DNA of 64,000 nucleotides from contig NZ_AP023260.1 of NCBI RefSeq assembly GCF_016756595.1, positions 1-64,000 of the forward strand. Reading direction: 5' to 3'. This stretch comes from Mesorhizobium sp. L-2-11 (GTDB lineage Bacteria; Pseudomonadota; Alphaproteobacteria; Rhizobiales; Rhizobiaceae). Below are positions 19,025 through 28,463 of this stretch, piece by piece. Below the pieces are notes generated by a model. That model made no database searches, had not been told where the DNA came from, and saw nothing but the letters and a program-made list of their open reading frames with translations. The first letter of the stretch is position 1. The number at the start of each line of letters is the position of its first letter. The position numbers and the translations under genes are program-made.

Positions 19025-19456
19025 TCACGCCGTGCGCGAGGTGCTGGTGTGCGCCTGGCCTGTCGCAATGGCGATAAACCGGCGCTTGACCGCGGCGAAC
19101 AACGACGGCGGCAGCGGCCCGTAATAGCCGCTCTCCGTCTCCAGCGGCCGGATGTCGGGCCCCGGCCAGGCGAACCGGTTGCTTTCCGTCAAAACGATCC
19201 ACGACCGCTCACCGTCAAGCCGCAAGCGCAGCTTAACCGCAGCCGGGATCTCAATGGCATCATCGGGATCGGACGGCGGCGAATGGGTGATCGGCAGGAC
19301 GCGGACGACCGGCGAGCCGTCCTCCTGCATGGCGACCAGCGCCAGCACCAGGCAGGGCCGGTCCTTGTCGCCTTCCTCGCGGCCTTCGCGGTGCTGCCAA
19401 TGCCAGAGATAGGAATAACGGAAGACGTGGCCGACCTTGATTTCAGCCGGCAGCAT
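19025..19456 (-). CDS. PemK/MazF-like toxin
   Basis: This 143-residue protein is encoded directly after a Phd-type antitoxin and overlaps it by 14 bp. KVGHVFRYSYLWHWQHREG, then DKDRPCLVLALV and VRVLPITHSPP, fit the PemK-like plasmid-maintenance toxin fold. PemK/MazF toxins are mRNA-cleaving endoribonucleases. The protein is somewhat longer than classical MazF (~110 residues) and its C terminus is divergent. With the antitoxin it should stabilise the plasmid. Confidence 0.75.
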   Translation of the reverse strand: MLPAEIKVGHVFRYSYLWHWQHREGREEGDKDRPCLVLALVAMQEDGSPVVRVLPITHSPPSDPDDAIEIPAAVKLRLRLDGERSWIVLTESNRFAWPGPDIRPLETESGYYGPLPPSLFAAVKRRFIAIATGQAHTSTSRTA

Positions 19457-19766
19457 TTTTTGCCGTCAGGCCTTTTGCCCCGGAGGGTTTTGACCCAGCG
19501 GGTTTTGACCCGAACAGCTCGTCGTTGAGATGGTCGAGACCCGGCTCCATTTCCGAAGCTTCGACCGCAGCGATTTCGTCCGCGCTGAGCTCCGCTGTCA
19601 GCTCGACCCGCCGGTCGCGCTTCGACAGCCGGACAAAATCCTCGTAGGCCAGCAGCACGGTGCGCGGGCGGCCATTCTTGGTGATGATGACCGGATCGCG
19701 GACCGCGGCATCCTGATAGGCGCCAAAGTTTTTCGAGACGGCGGCGGCGGTGACGGTGGTGGTCAT
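19443..19766 (-). CDS. Phd/YefM-type antitoxin
   Basis: This 107-residue protein begins MTTTVTAAAVSKNFGAYQD, the N-terminal Phd/YefM DNA-binding fold, with ITKNGRPRTVLLAYEDFVRL completing it. The C-terminal tail (LDHLNDELFG and on) is the likely toxin-neutralising segment. The start is supported by AAGGAG 8 nt upstream; a much longer in-frame ORF upstream has no support. The antitoxin-first order is normal and allows autoregulation of the operon. Confidence 0.85.
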   Translation of the reverse strand: MTTTVTAAAVSKNFGAYQDAAVRDPVIITKNGRPRTVLLAYEDFVRLSKRDRRVELTAELSADEIAAVEASEMEPGLDHLNDELFGSKPAGSKPSGAKGLTAKNAAG

Positions 19767-19819
19767 GGCCAAAACTCCTTTGTTCCGGAATATACGGGCT
19801 TTACGGGCTTTCCGCAAGG

Positions 19820-21022
19820 ATGGGACGCCAGCCAGATGGAAACGCGCCAGTGACAGGGCAGCTTGCCAAGACCCAGAATGCTGAAATCGTCGCGCGGCGG
19901 GCCGAAGCCCTCGACGCGCTCGATTCCGTGTTGCCCTTCGACCGCCGCGATTTTCTGGCCGGGGTTTTGACCGACGACGACGTCGCCACCCTGCGCCATC
20001 TCGCCAAGGAAGGCATTGGCGCAAACTCTCTGCGGGCGCTGGCCTCCGACCTCGGCTATCTCGAGGCGTGGTCTTTTGCCGCGACCGGACAGCCGCTGCC
20101 CTGGCCGGCGCCCGAAACGCTGCTGATCAAATTCGTCGCGCACCACCTGTGGGATTTTGCGAAACGCGAGACAGATCCGGTGCACGGCATGCCGGCCGAC
20201 GTCGCGGCGACGATGAAATCCCAAGGCCTGTTGCGCACCGACGGCCCACATGCGCCATCCACCGTGCGCCGGCGCCTGTCGAGCTGGTCGACGCTAACCA
20301 AATGGCGCGGGCTGACAGGAAAATTCAACGCACCAGGTCTGCAGAGCGCCATAAAATTGGCGGTGCGCGCCAGCGCCCGTCCGCGCGGCCGCAAGAGCAA
20401 GAAGGCCGTGACCGCCGACATTTTGACCGCCCTGCTCAACACCTGCGCCGGGGACCGTCTCGTCGACGTGCGCGACCGTGCCCTGCTCATCACCGCCTTT
20501 GCCTCCGGCGGCCGCCGCCGCAGCGAAATTGCTTCGCTCAGGGTCGAGCAGATCGTCGGGGAAGAGCCGGTGCCGGCCGATCCCAAGAATCCCGACGGCG
20601 AAAAACTCCCGTGCCGGTCGATCCGGCTCGGCCGGACAAAAACGACGCAGGCCGACAGCGAGGCCTTCGTGCTGCTGGTCGGCCGGCCGGTGACGGTGCT
20701 GCAATCGTGGCTCGAACGCGCCGGGATCACCGAGGGCGCCGTCTTCCGCGGCATCGACCGTTGGGGCAATCTCGAAAAACGCGCGCTGACGCCGCAGGCG
20801 GTCAACCTGATCCTGAAGCGCCGCGTCGCCGAGGCCGGATTCGACCCGGCGGCGTTTTCCGCCCATGGCCTGCGCTCCGGCTATCTCACCGAAACCGCCC
20901 GTCGCGGCATTCCGTTGCCCGAAGCCATGCAGCAGTCGCAACACCGCTCTGTCCAGCAGGCATCCAACTACTACAATGATGCCGAGCGGACACTGGGGCG
21001 TGCGGCGAGAATCATCGTTTAG
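19820..21022 (+). CDS. Tyrosine-type site-specific integrase
   Basis: This 400-residue protein has a SAM-like N-terminal DNA-binding domain and a catalytic domain with the expected residues: Arg-I in [13 protein letters not shown], Lys/His region GRTKTTQ, HxxR in HGLRSGYL, the second His in QSQHRSVQ, and Tyr in SNYYND. It is divergent from the toxin-antitoxin operon and resembles integrases that carry out plasmid or island recombination. No att site could be assigned. The reading frame is intact. Confidence 0.88.
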   Translation: MGRQPDGNAPVTGQLAKTQNAEIVARRAEALDALDSVLPFDRRDFLAGVLTDDDVATLRHLAKEGIGANSLRALASDLGYLEAWSFAATGQPLPWPAPETLLIKFVAHHLWDFAKRETDPVHGMPADVAATMKSQGLLRTDGPHAPSTVRRRLSSWSTLTKWRGLTGKFNAPGLQSAIKLAVRASARPRGRKSKKAVTADILTALLNTCAGDRLVDVRDRALLITAFASGGRRRSEIASLRVEQIVGEEPVPADPKNPDGEKLPCRSIRLGRTKTTQADSEAFVLLVGRPVTVLQSWLERAGITEGAVFRGIDRWGNLEKRALTPQAVNLILKRRVAEAGFDPAAFSAHGLRSGYLTETARRGIPLPEAMQQSQHRSVQQASNYYNDAERTLGRAARIIV

Positions 21023-21023
21023 A

Positions 21024-21135
21024 GACCCAGGCCGCCGACCCACCGCCAGTTCAGCCGCTCGGCGGCAAAGCCGATCATATCGCTGAAAACATCAGCGTCA
21101 GGGGTCTTCACCGCGAGGCTGCGCAGGTTCATCAT
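21024..21135 (-). pseudogene. IS256-family transposase N-terminal remnant
   Basis: A short frame reading [19 protein letters not shown] then GFAAERL resembles the start of IS256/mutator-type transposases (usually followed by a MELEVG-type stretch). Here it diverges after ~25 residues and stops. It overlaps no other gene and is a decayed fragment. Confidence 0.5.
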
Positions 21136-21239
21136 GTCATTGGCGGTTCCTTCGAAGCCGACCCTGCCGAACATTGATGACCAGGCGCATGCGGGCACTT
21201 CGCCTACTCGTTCAGCGCCAACATAATATGGAACCAGCG

Positions 21240-21890
21240 ATGAAGCTTCGCCTCACTATCGCTTTTACGCTCGGCTTTCTGATTGGGGGTTTCGTGGTGC
21301 TCGCCGTCACCAGCTCCACGTGGCTGACACAAGCCCTCACTTACAACTTTAGCTGGGATCGAGGGCGCGAATGGTTCGGTGCTCTCAGTGGCTGGGCTGC
21401 CGCAGCGGGCGCGCTCGTTGCTGCTTGGCTGACCGTACCGCACCTGAAAAGGCAGGCTGACTTCATTTGGGGCGACGCGCCCCCGACACTCGACGTAATC
21501 GAACATCTCGCCGAAGACAACACTCTCGTCGTCCGCCTCGTGAACTGGAACCGGCGCGCGATATTCATTGAAGACATTTATGCCTACACCAAGAAGCGCC
21601 CGACGAATCTCGACGAACAAGTAGCCGTCTGGCAGATCGGGGATGAGAATGGAGCGCGCGACGGTGGTTTCCCCTTTCAGATCGATGGGTGGGAAGATCG
21701 CAACAAGCGTCCGAGCTTTGTCCGTGTCGACTTGATTCTCCTTAAGCAAATCCCCGGTACCGAAGATGGCTGGACTACCGATGAACGCGTCCCGTTCCCC
21801 AAAGATGCGACCATCACAGCAAAGGTCCGGATGCTTGGCAACGTCCACCGCAATTTCGAACTTCAGGCGGATGCGTTCCCACGTAACTAG
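21240..21890 (+). CDS. Membrane-anchored hypothetical protein
   Basis: This ~217-residue protein begins [20 protein letters not shown]. It has one N-terminal membrane segment and a second at ~45-65 ([18 protein letters not shown]), followed by a ~140-residue beta-rich soluble domain. The start is chosen at the ATG just before the membrane segment; upstream ATGs at 21174 and 21228 are possible. It converges on the repC 3' end. No family recognised. Confidence 0.55.
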   Translation: MKLRLTIAFTLGFLIGGFVVLAVTSSTWLTQALTYNFSWDRGREWFGALSGWAAAAGALVAAWLTVPHLKRQADFIWGDAPPTLDVIEHLAEDNTLVVRLVNWNRRAIFIEDIYAYTKKRPTNLDEQVAVWQIGDENGARDGGFPFQIDGWEDRNKRPSFVRVDLILLKQIPGTEDGWTTDERVPFPKDATITAKVRMLGNVHRNFELQADAFPRN

Positions 21891-21905
21891 ATGCGCATGC
21901 GGGCC

Positions 21906-23111
21906 TCATCCCGTCATCCTCACGGTCGCACCGTTGGCCTTGAGCGCCGCCATCAGCATCGGCCCGACCGAAAACTCCCCTGCCCTCGCCTTATCGGTCA
22001 GCACGCGCAGATAGCCGCCCGCCGAATTGATGTGCTGCGCCCGCTGCAGAATGCATGCAATGACCACTGCGGCGATCTCCTGACCCATGACATGGCAGGC
22101 ATCCTCATACGCTGACGGCGAAACGCCCAGATATCCCCGCACCTGGGCGGCGGTTATCATGAGATCGCGCCAGTTGCCGATCCCCTCAACGGCGTAGTCC
22201 GCAATTTCGGGGCAGGCCTTCAGCACCATCCCCAGCGGATAGGTTTTTGGGGGCTCCGCGGTCCTCGTTAGTGGCTCGACCGGCGCCCCGCTTTCTTCCG
22301 AAGCAGGTTCAAATTCAAAAATAGAGTCGGTATTTGAATCAGATTGCTGCCGCTCGTTTTGAGAGTCATTGCCGCTCGGAACCGTGGGTTCCATATGGAT
22401 TTTCAGCAGCTTACCCACTTCCTCATGCAGCGCGGCCAGATCGGCCACGATGGGTTCAAGGTCGGCAACGAATGCACGGCGCGGAATTGTCTCCACAACG
22501 GCTCGGAAACGCCTCCACAGGCCTCCCCAATCGCCCGGCACGTCTTCCTCAACGGCCGCCTCGACCAGCTTGTGGATGTCCCGGCGGTGCAGCGTAATGC
22601 GTTCCCTCATAAGCCTGAGCGCCCTGTTGTCGGCGCGAACACGCTCAGCCGCCGCCTCAAACTCACAAGCACGGGCCAGCAACGGCGCCAGGGAGAAGCC
22701 GAATGCTTCCTCGATCTCGCCTCCCCTACCCTTGCGTGCATAACGCTTGCCGTTCGGGCTGTCCCGACGGATGATCAGCCCGCAGTCCACAAGGGCCGCC
22801 AGGTGCCGTCTGACTGTCGGCTCGGGCATCCCATGAGCTCTAAGAGACAGCTGTGCATTCGAGGGAAAGACGATAAGGCCGTTTTCCTCGCTCAGCTCAC
22901 TGTCAGGATAGAATGACAGCAAGGCATTCAGGACGGCCAGGGCGCGATCGCCGATGCCGACGATGCTTTTGCCCTCGCAGAGGTTGCGGTAGATTTGCCA
23001 CTTGTCGACGACCCTGCCCTTGGGGATCTCACGTGACTCGTTTTGCGCTGCCAACATGGCAAGCGACATCGGCCGCCGCCCAAAGGGCGTCGTTGCAATA
23101 CCCGTCTCCAT
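21906..23111 (-). CDS. repC: Replication initiator RepC of the repABC replicon
   Basis: This 401-residue protein starts METGIATTPFGRRPMSLAML, the canonical RepC N terminus, with GGAAG upstream. An N-terminal winged-helix domain (residues ~60-110, MPEPTVRRHLAALVDCGLII) and a C-terminal domain with NSAGGYLRVLTDKA complete the family pattern. RepC is the initiator, and in this plasmid class the origin lies within its own coding sequence. Expression is normally limited by the antisense RNA between repB and repC, for which a strong candidate is present. A longer in-frame ORF to 23180 would overlap the antisense promoter and is rejected. Confidence 0.96.
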   Translation of the reverse strand: METGIATTPFGRRPMSLAMLAAQNESREIPKGRVVDKWQIYRNLCEGKSIVGIGDRALAVLNALLSFYPDSELSEENGLIVFPSNAQLSLRAHGMPEPTVRRHLAALVDCGLIIRRDSPNGKRYARKGRGGEIEEAFGFSLAPLLARACEFEAAAERVRADNRALRLMRERITLHRRDIHKLVEAAVEEDVPGDWGGLWRRFRAVVETIPRRAFVADLEPIVADLAALHEEVGKLLKIHMEPTVPSGNDSQNERQQSDSNTDSIFEFEPASEESGAPVEPLTRTAEPPKTYPLGMVLKACPEIADYAVEGIGNWRDLMITAAQVRGYLGVSPSAYEDACHVMGQEIAAVVIACILQRAQHINSAGGYLRVLTDKARAGEFSVGPMLMAALKANGATVRMTG

Positions 23112-23173
23112 TTCTTCCTTCCGCCTTCTAATTAGGCAAAAGAAATCCGCTCGCCGAATCGACGCTAAGACTC

Positions 23174-23202
23174 TTGACACTGATTCGCGGAAATGAGATT
23201 CT
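23174..23202 (+). promoter_or_regulatory. Promoter of the repABC antisense RNA
   Basis: TTGACA at 23174-23179 and GATTCT at 23197-23202 are separated by 17 nt. They face opposite to repC and lie in the repB-repC intergenic region, the usual place for the incompatibility RNA promoter. Confidence 0.75.
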
Positions 23203-23208
23203 CGGATT

Positions 23209-23262
23209 GTCTAGATACGAGAAGGGCTTCCGCTACGGTGACGTTCGGGGGCCTTTTTCTTT
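23209..23262 (+). ncRNA. Counter-transcribed RNA controlling repC (inc-alpha type)
   Basis: The RNA is predicted to start about 7 nt after the -10 element. It ends in a hairpin with arms AAGGGCTTCCG (23222-23232) and CGGGGGCCTTT (23246-23256), fully paired if G-U is allowed, followed by a T-rich run. In repABC plasmids such an RNA pairs with the repC leader, favours premature termination or blocks translation, and sets copy number and incompatibility. The call is from position, promoter and terminator structure. Confidence 0.75.
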
Positions 23263-23269
23263 TGCGGTT

Positions 23270-24256
23270 TCAGTCTCCTGTTGTTGTCTTCTCCGAATCC
23301 CTGAACGCCCGGTAGAGCTGCTCAAGATTTTCCGAGATCCATCCACCGAAACGCGGCCCGTCCTTGGCCCTCAATGCCAATGAGAACGCCTTTCCAGTAC
23401 CTTTTGCGACAACCGTGACCGACTTGTCGGGAGGGGCCCAGATTTTGGCCTTGGCATCCCCTCCACCCTTTTTGGGCTTCTTCGAACCGCTCAGGAAATT
23501 AAGAAGAAGATTGAATCTCTCGTCGGATTGCGCTGTGCCAAACCCGCTAGAGTTGACAAACTCCACTACCTTTGCAGCGTTCGCCGGCACCCGAACGAGT
23601 TTTTTGAGATCTTCCCAACGATCGCGCCCGACACCCTTGGCGGCTCCGACGGCGTCGAGAACCGCATCAGGAACCGTCTCGGCAACCGACAGCATCCGCG
23701 ACAACAACGTGTCGTCCACGGTCAGCGCAGCCTTGAGGGTATCCTTTGTCATTCCGCTGTCCGCCAGCTTCTTGGCGAACAAGGCTTTCTCGATAAATGA
23801 CAAGTCCGCCCGTGCCGTGTTCTCCTGTCCCTGGGTGATTACATGAGCAATATCGGCCATTGGCTTGACCACGGCTCGGACACTGATCCCCAAGTCGCGC
23901 GCGACTTTTGCCCGCCGATGCCCGAAAACAATCATATAGCGGCCGGAGATCTCGGGATGCGGCCGCACAAGAATGGGTGACGCTTGCCCAGACGTCCGGA
24001 TTGCCTCTCGCAGCTCGCGATACTCTTCGTCACTTTCCTCAATGCGGTCGGAAACAAATGACGCGGTGACCAACGCGGGATCGAGGCTCACAACTGTCTC
24101 GCCGTCGAGCAACCGCATGGAATTCTCGGCCATTTCGTCGAGAGACTGCATCATTGAGCGCGAAGCCCCGCGCTTCGCATATTCGGCCCTGCCTTCCGAG
24201 TCCCTGGCGGGTGCTATCGAGGCAGTGACGCTTGCGAGCAGGTTTTTCCGAGCCAT
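23270..24256 (-). CDS. repB: Plasmid partition protein RepB (ParB family)
   Basis: The 328-residue protein begins MARKNLLASVT. It has the ParB-type box (SPILVRPHP, then YMIVFGHRRAKVARDLG), the helix-turn-helix region around EKALFAKKLADSGMTKDTL, and the GRDRWEDLKKLV segment found in RepB proteins. It binds parS and works with RepA in partition and in autorepression of the operon. It is the second gene of repABC, intact, and separated from repA by ~80 bp that contain a parS-like site. Confidence 0.96.
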   Translation of the reverse strand: MARKNLLASVTASIAPARDSEGRAEYAKRGASRSMMQSLDEMAENSMRLLDGETVVSLDPALVTASFVSDRIEESDEEYRELREAIRTSGQASPILVRPHPEISGRYMIVFGHRRAKVARDLGISVRAVVKPMADIAHVITQGQENTARADLSFIEKALFAKKLADSGMTKDTLKAALTVDDTLLSRMLSVAETVPDAVLDAVGAAKGVGRDRWEDLKKLVRVPANAAKVVEFVNSSGFGTAQSDERFNLLLNFLSGSKKPKKGGGDAKAKIWAPPDKSVTVVAKGTGKAFSLALRAKDGPRFGGWISENLEQLYRAFRDSEKTTTGD

Positions 24257-24312
24257 CAGCTATCTCCGGAATCCAAGCGCAATTCATTGAATTCGCGTGC
24301 GAAACCCTTGAT

Positions 24313-24328
24313 CTGCACGGCTGTCAAT
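24313..24328. promoter_or_regulatory. parS-like site, copy 1
   Basis: CTGCACGGCTGTCAAT is a near-palindrome centred on GC, similar to the repABC centromere pattern GTT-N4-GC-N4-AAC. It lies between repA and repB. The first 15 bases recur at 25798-25812 upstream of repA. Confidence 0.65.
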
Positions 24329-24335
24329 TTCTCCG

Positions 24336-25541
24336 TCATCTGCGCCCCCACGCCTTGTGGATGAGGCCCGTGATCTCGGAATTTACGGCATTAAGGCTTT
24401 CCATCGCGCGCTCGTATGTCGTACGAATGAACTGCGACTTTTCGACCTCATAGAGGGTCTGCTTTGTTATCCCCGCATCCGAGATTGCCGTCGATTTCAG
24501 CATCTGGTTCGTGAGCAGGTGGCGCGCGAACATTGCCTGCATGAAGCCCACCATTTGTGCCTGTGGGCCATCAGTCGGCTCGTAGCGCGTGACCAAATAT
24601 CGGAACCACTTAAGCTTGACGGCTGCCCCTGCGGCCTTGATCGACTGCAATATACTCCCGAGCATCAGCAGGAACTGAGACATCGACATTATGTCTAGCA
24701 TCTGCGGATGAACGGTGATCAGGACCGAAGTCGAGGCCGTCAGGGCCGTCAGCGTGAGGTAACCGAGCTGTGGCGGGCAATCGATGACGACCACATCGTA
24801 ACGATCGTCCACCTCCCTGAGAGCCGTCGTTATGCGTGTGAAGAACATTCGGCCTTCTGGCGAGTTCTTGTTCGAAGCGGCCAGCGGAGTTTCATACTCG
24901 TATTCCTGCAGCTCAAGGTTTGCGGGCACGATATCAAGTCCCGGAAAATTCGTCTGCTGGATGATTTCGGAGATCGGCTTGCGTTCTCCGTCATACCTCA
25001 AAGCCTCATACAGTGACGGGTTCTTGTCGAGCTCGGGCTGGATGCCGTGCAACGCCGAAAGCGATGCCTGTGGATCGAGATCGATGGCGAGCACCCGATG
25101 CCCAGTGAGCGCGAGGTACTGCGCCAGATGCGCCGCAGTCGTTGTCTTGCCCGAGCCACCCTTGAAATTCACGACGGCTAAGACCTGCATCGGCTCCCCG
25201 GCCCGTCGGTACGGCACATAGCGCTTGAAGTCAGCCCGTCCGTGTTTGTCTAGGTACTGCCGAAGTTCCAGCATCTGGTCGGCAGTATATGTCCGCCTGC
25301 CTGAAGGCGTCGTCGCCGGGATCGGCCCCTTGCCCTCCAAATGCAGCTTCTTGATGTGGTTCTGGGTGACCCCGAGATATTCCGCGACCTCGGCGAGCGT
25401 GAATTGCCGTAGCCCTTTTGTGGCGTCGGGCGGATACTGCTCGAAGCGAAGCAAATTCAGTTTGTCCGAGATAAGCTCCCCCTGTTTGAGGATCATCTCG
25501 TCAAAATCGAACTCGAGATCGTGGTCAGGTAGCAAATTCAT
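24336..25541 (-). CDS. repA: Plasmid partition ATPase RepA (ParA family)
   Basis: This 401-residue protein is chosen to start at MNLLPDHDLEFDFD. It has an N-terminal DNA-binding region (TLAEVAEYLGVTQNHIKKL) and a deviant Walker A motif NFKGGSGKTTTAAHL, with DLDPQAS and VVIDCPPQLGYLT. RepA is the partition motor and also represses its own operon. It is first in the repABC order. An upstream in-frame start at 25583 exists but has no ribosome-binding site. Confidence 0.96.
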   Translation of the reverse strand: MNLLPDHDLEFDFDEMILKQGELISDKLNLLRFEQYPPDATKGLRQFTLAEVAEYLGVTQNHIKKLHLEGKGPIPATTPSGRRTYTADQMLELRQYLDKHGRADFKRYVPYRRAGEPMQVLAVVNFKGGSGKTTTAAHLAQYLALTGHRVLAIDLDPQASLSALHGIQPELDKNPSLYEALRYDGERKPISEIIQQTNFPGLDIVPANLELQEYEYETPLAASNKNSPEGRMFFTRITTALREVDDRYDVVVIDCPPQLGYLTLTALTASTSVLITVHPQMLDIMSMSQFLLMLGSILQSIKAAGAAVKLKWFRYLVTRYEPTDGPQAQMVGFMQAMFARHLLTNQMLKSTAISDAGITKQTLYEVEKSQFIRTTYERAMESLNAVNSEITGLIHKAWGRR

Positions 25542-25885
25542 ATTTTCCGGAATCCAGAATAACGCTTTTCTCACGCAAATCACTTTGCAAGCGTGAATAA
25601 TGCCTGATTCTTTTGCTCCGGCAACAAGTTTTCCGTTAACGAAAGGTTAACGGCATTCCGGTCCAAAAAAACAATGGGCGAACCATGCGAGTGAGCGCCT
25701 GAGTCACCGACCAGTCCGAACAAACTGGCAGCGGCTCTCCTGGCAAGGACCCTGCAGGGCGCGCTATCATTTTGGTTTGCAATGATAAAAGCTGATCCTG
25801 CACGGCTGTCAAAAAATCAACTTGGGTTCAAGCTCTCGACGGCCCTCATCGGGGCCGCTCTTGTTAACTGCTTGCCTCTGCAAGA
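25542..25885. other. repA upstream control region
   Basis: No gene is seen. The region contains a short inverted repeat TATCATT/AATGATA around 25764-25786 and a parS-like site at 25798-25813. These are suitable as operator and promoter elements for the autoregulated repABC operon. Confidence 0.6.
25798..25813. promoter_or_regulatory. parS-like site, copy 2
   Basis: CTGCACGGCTGTCAAA shares 15 of 16 bases with the copy at 24313-24328 and lies upstream of repA. The recurrence at two positions of the operon supports a RepB-binding centromere function. Confidence 0.65.
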
Positions 25886-25997
25886 CTAGGCGGTTCCCTG
25901 TGCGGCGCCCGGCTGCAGGGCGGTGAGATACTCAGCGACGACCTGCGCCTTGGCAGCGGCCGTGATGATGGCCCTCTTGTCATTCTTAAGTAAGCGG

Positions 25998-27647
25998 TCA
26001 GCCGATAACGTCAGGCCTAAAGTTCCAAGGCATGAGCATTTCGATTTCGGATGCCGGCCAGCCTTGAGCGATGCGGGTCAAGGTCTGCGAGAGCCAGTCG
26101 AGCGGATCGACGCTGTTCATTTTGCAGGTTTGCAGCAAGGTGGCTACCGTCGCCCAGGTTCGTCCACCGCCGTGGCTGCCGGCGAATAGACTATTCTTTC
26201 GCGTGATCGTCTGGGGCCTGATTGCACGCTCGACGATATTGGAGTCGATTTCGATGCGACCGTCCATCAGAAAGCGTTCCAGCGCCTCCCGCCGGGTGAG
26301 CGCGTAGCGGATCGCCTCGGCGGTCTTGGATTTTCCGGAGACCTTGCCCAGTTCCGCTTCCCATAGATCGAAGAGGCTCGCGACAATGGCCACGGACTTT
26401 TCCTGACGTAGCGCGGCGCGGCTTCCGGCATCCTTGCCGCGGACCTCGTCCTCGACCTTCCACAATTCGGTCATGGCGATGATCGAATCCGTCGCGGCCT
26501 GCGAGACCCCGCTGATGTGCAGGTCGTAGAATTTGCGCCGCAGGTGAGCCCAGCACCCGGCGAGCCGGATTGTTTCATTGCTGCCGGCTTTGGCCCGTGC
26601 CTTGACCAGGTTGGTATAGGCCGAGTAGCCATCCACTTGCAGGATACCGCTGAATCCGGCGAGGTGGCGCGCCACGCAATCCGCACCTCTGCTGTCTTCA
26701 AAACGATAGGCAACCATTGGCGGACTGGTTCCGCCATAGGGTCGGTCATCCCGTGCGTAGGCCCACAACCAGGCTTTCGTGGTTTTCCCGGAACCAGGGG
26801 CAAGGGTGGGCAAGGTCGTCTCGTCGGCGAAGACCCTTTCGCCCTCCTTGATGCGCTCCAGTATGTAATCAGCAAGCATCTGCAGCTCGAAGCCCAGATG
26901 CCCCATCCACTGCGCCATCAACGACCGGCTGATCTCGACGCCGTCGCGCAGATAGATCGCCTCCTGCCGATAAAGCGGGAGGCCGTCGGCGTATTTGGAG
27001 ACGGCGATATAGGCGAGCAGCCGCTCCGTCGGCAGCCCGCTTTCGATGATGTGCGCCGGCGCCAGAGCCTGGACCACGCCGTCACGGCCCCGGAAGGCGT
27101 ATTTGGGACGGCGCGTGACGATGACCTGGAACTTCGGCGGCACGACGTCCAGCCGCTCGGATCGATCCTCGCCGATCAGAACCTTTTCAAGCCCCTCGCA
27201 GTCGGCCGGGATTTCCGGCTCGACGACCTCCTCGATGCGTTCGAGGTGGGCAGCAAAGCCCTTGCGCGGACGCGGGGCGCGCTTCGGCTTGTTCCCGACC
27301 GCGCGGTCGAGTTCGCTCCGGATTTCCGAAAGGCCGGTCTCGACCTCTTCGAAGGCAAAGGAGGCCTGCTCGTCGTCGATGGCCAGGCGTAGCCGCTCGG
27401 AACGCGTGCCATGTTGCGTGCGCTGTAAAACTTTCAGGATTGACGTGAGATTGGCGATCCGCTCGCTGGCGCTTTTCTCGACAGCTTTCAGCCGGGCGAC
27501 CTCCGCCTCAGATGCTGCGATCCGAGCGTCGGCGACTGCGATCCGGGCCTCGCTTGCAGCCTGCTCGCGAGCCATGGAAAGGATCATCGCCTTCAGCGCA
27601 TCAACGTCGTCGGGAAGGGCAAGACCCGGTAGAACCATGGCAAGCAA
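25998..27647 (-). CDS. tnpC: IS66 transposase TnpC (copy B)
   Basis: This 549-residue protein is the same as the TnpC of copy A (2506-4155) over its whole length, including the coiled coil and the DDE-domain motifs VFADETTLP and LQVDGYSAYTNL. It is intact. Confidence 0.95.
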   Translation of the reverse strand: MLAMVLPGLALPDDVDALKAMILSMAREQAASEARIAVADARIAASEAEVARLKAVEKSASERIANLTSILKVLQRTQHGTRSERLRLAIDDEQASFAFEEVETGLSEIRSELDRAVGNKPKRAPRPRKGFAAHLERIEEVVEPEIPADCEGLEKVLIGEDRSERLDVVPPKFQVIVTRRPKYAFRGRDGVVQALAPAHIIESGLPTERLLAYIAVSKYADGLPLYRQEAIYLRDGVEISRSLMAQWMGHLGFELQMLADYILERIKEGERVFADETTLPTLAPGSGKTTKAWLWAYARDDRPYGGTSPPMVAYRFEDSRGADCVARHLAGFSGILQVDGYSAYTNLVKARAKAGSNETIRLAGCWAHLRRKFYDLHISGVSQAATDSIIAMTELWKVEDEVRGKDAGSRAALRQEKSVAIVASLFDLWEAELGKVSGKSKTAEAIRYALTRREALERFLMDGRIEIDSNIVERAIRPQTITRKNSLFAGSHGGGRTWATVATLLQTCKMNSVDPLDWLSQTLTRIAQGWPASEIEMLMPWNFRPDVIG

Positions 27648-27714
27648 CAGAGCACAAAAACAGCCGCTTTCCCAACCGTTCCAGCCGCATGATTCATCTT
27701 GCCGCAGGCCGGTT

Positions 27715-28059
27715 TCAGCCCGTCGATAACGGCCGCCTGACCCTGGCCGGACGAATCTTTTTCCAGTCCAGTCCGGCCAGAAGCGCCATCAACTGGGCGT
27801 GGTCGAGACGCATGCGCGCGGCCGATATCCCCGGCCAGCAGAAGCTGTGATCTTCCAGAGTCTTCGAATAAAGACAAACCCCGCTGCCGTCCCACCACAC
27901 GATGCGAACCCGGTCCGCACGCTTCGAACGGAATACGTGAAGTGCCCCCGAGAATGGGTCCAGGCCGCCATCCCTGACCAGCGCCATCAAAGATGCCGCG
28001 CCCTTGCGGAAGTCGACCGGCTGGCACGACACGTAAACCACCACACCGGAAGCGATCAT
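27715..28059 (-). CDS. tnpB: IS66 accessory protein TnpB (copy B)
   Basis: This 114-residue protein equals TnpB of copy A, with the VYVSCQPVDFRKG and RSKRADRVRIVWWDG motifs, and overlaps tnpA by 4 bp. Confidence 0.93.
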   Translation of the reverse strand: MIASGVVVYVSCQPVDFRKGAASLMALVRDGGLDPFSGALHVFRSKRADRVRIVWWDGSGVCLYSKTLEDHSFCWPGISAARMRLDHAQLMALLAGLDWKKIRPARVRRPLSTG

Positions 28060-28463
28060 GCCTTACGAACCGCGCGGATGATCCTCGCCAGGCGATCGGG
28101 ATCGACATCGCCGCCGGCGCGCACCACTGCGTCGCCAATGACGATTTCCACCGTGTCGCTGCCCACCGCTTCAAAGCGCGTGAACTTCGCCGGCTTGCTC
28201 GCTCCCTCCGTCAGTGGCGCAACCATGCCCGACGAAAGCGCCTTGCGGCGCCACGCATAGAGCTGCGAGGGGTCCAGCCCCTCGGAACGCGCAACCGCCG
28301 AGACATTGCCCCCTGGCGAGAACGCTTCGGCGACAAGCCGTGCCTTCTCTTCGTCCGACCGATGGCGCGGCTTGCGTCGGGACGGCACAGGCTCCGCCGT
28401 CAAAATCTCGAATGTTCGATGATGGCTCATACTGTCGCTCATAGGATTCTCCGCATGATTCAT
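28056..28463 (-). CDS. tnpA: IS66 accessory protein TnpA (copy B)
   Basis: This 135-residue protein equals TnpA of copy A, with its helix-turn-helix region including GLDPSQLYAWRRK. Confidence 0.92.
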   Translation of the reverse strand: MNHAENPMSDSMSHHRTFEILTAEPVPSRRKPRHRSDEEKARLVAEAFSPGGNVSAVARSEGLDPSQLYAWRRKALSSGMVAPLTEGASKPAKFTRFEAVGSDTVEIVIGDAVVRAGGDVDPDRLARIIRAVRKA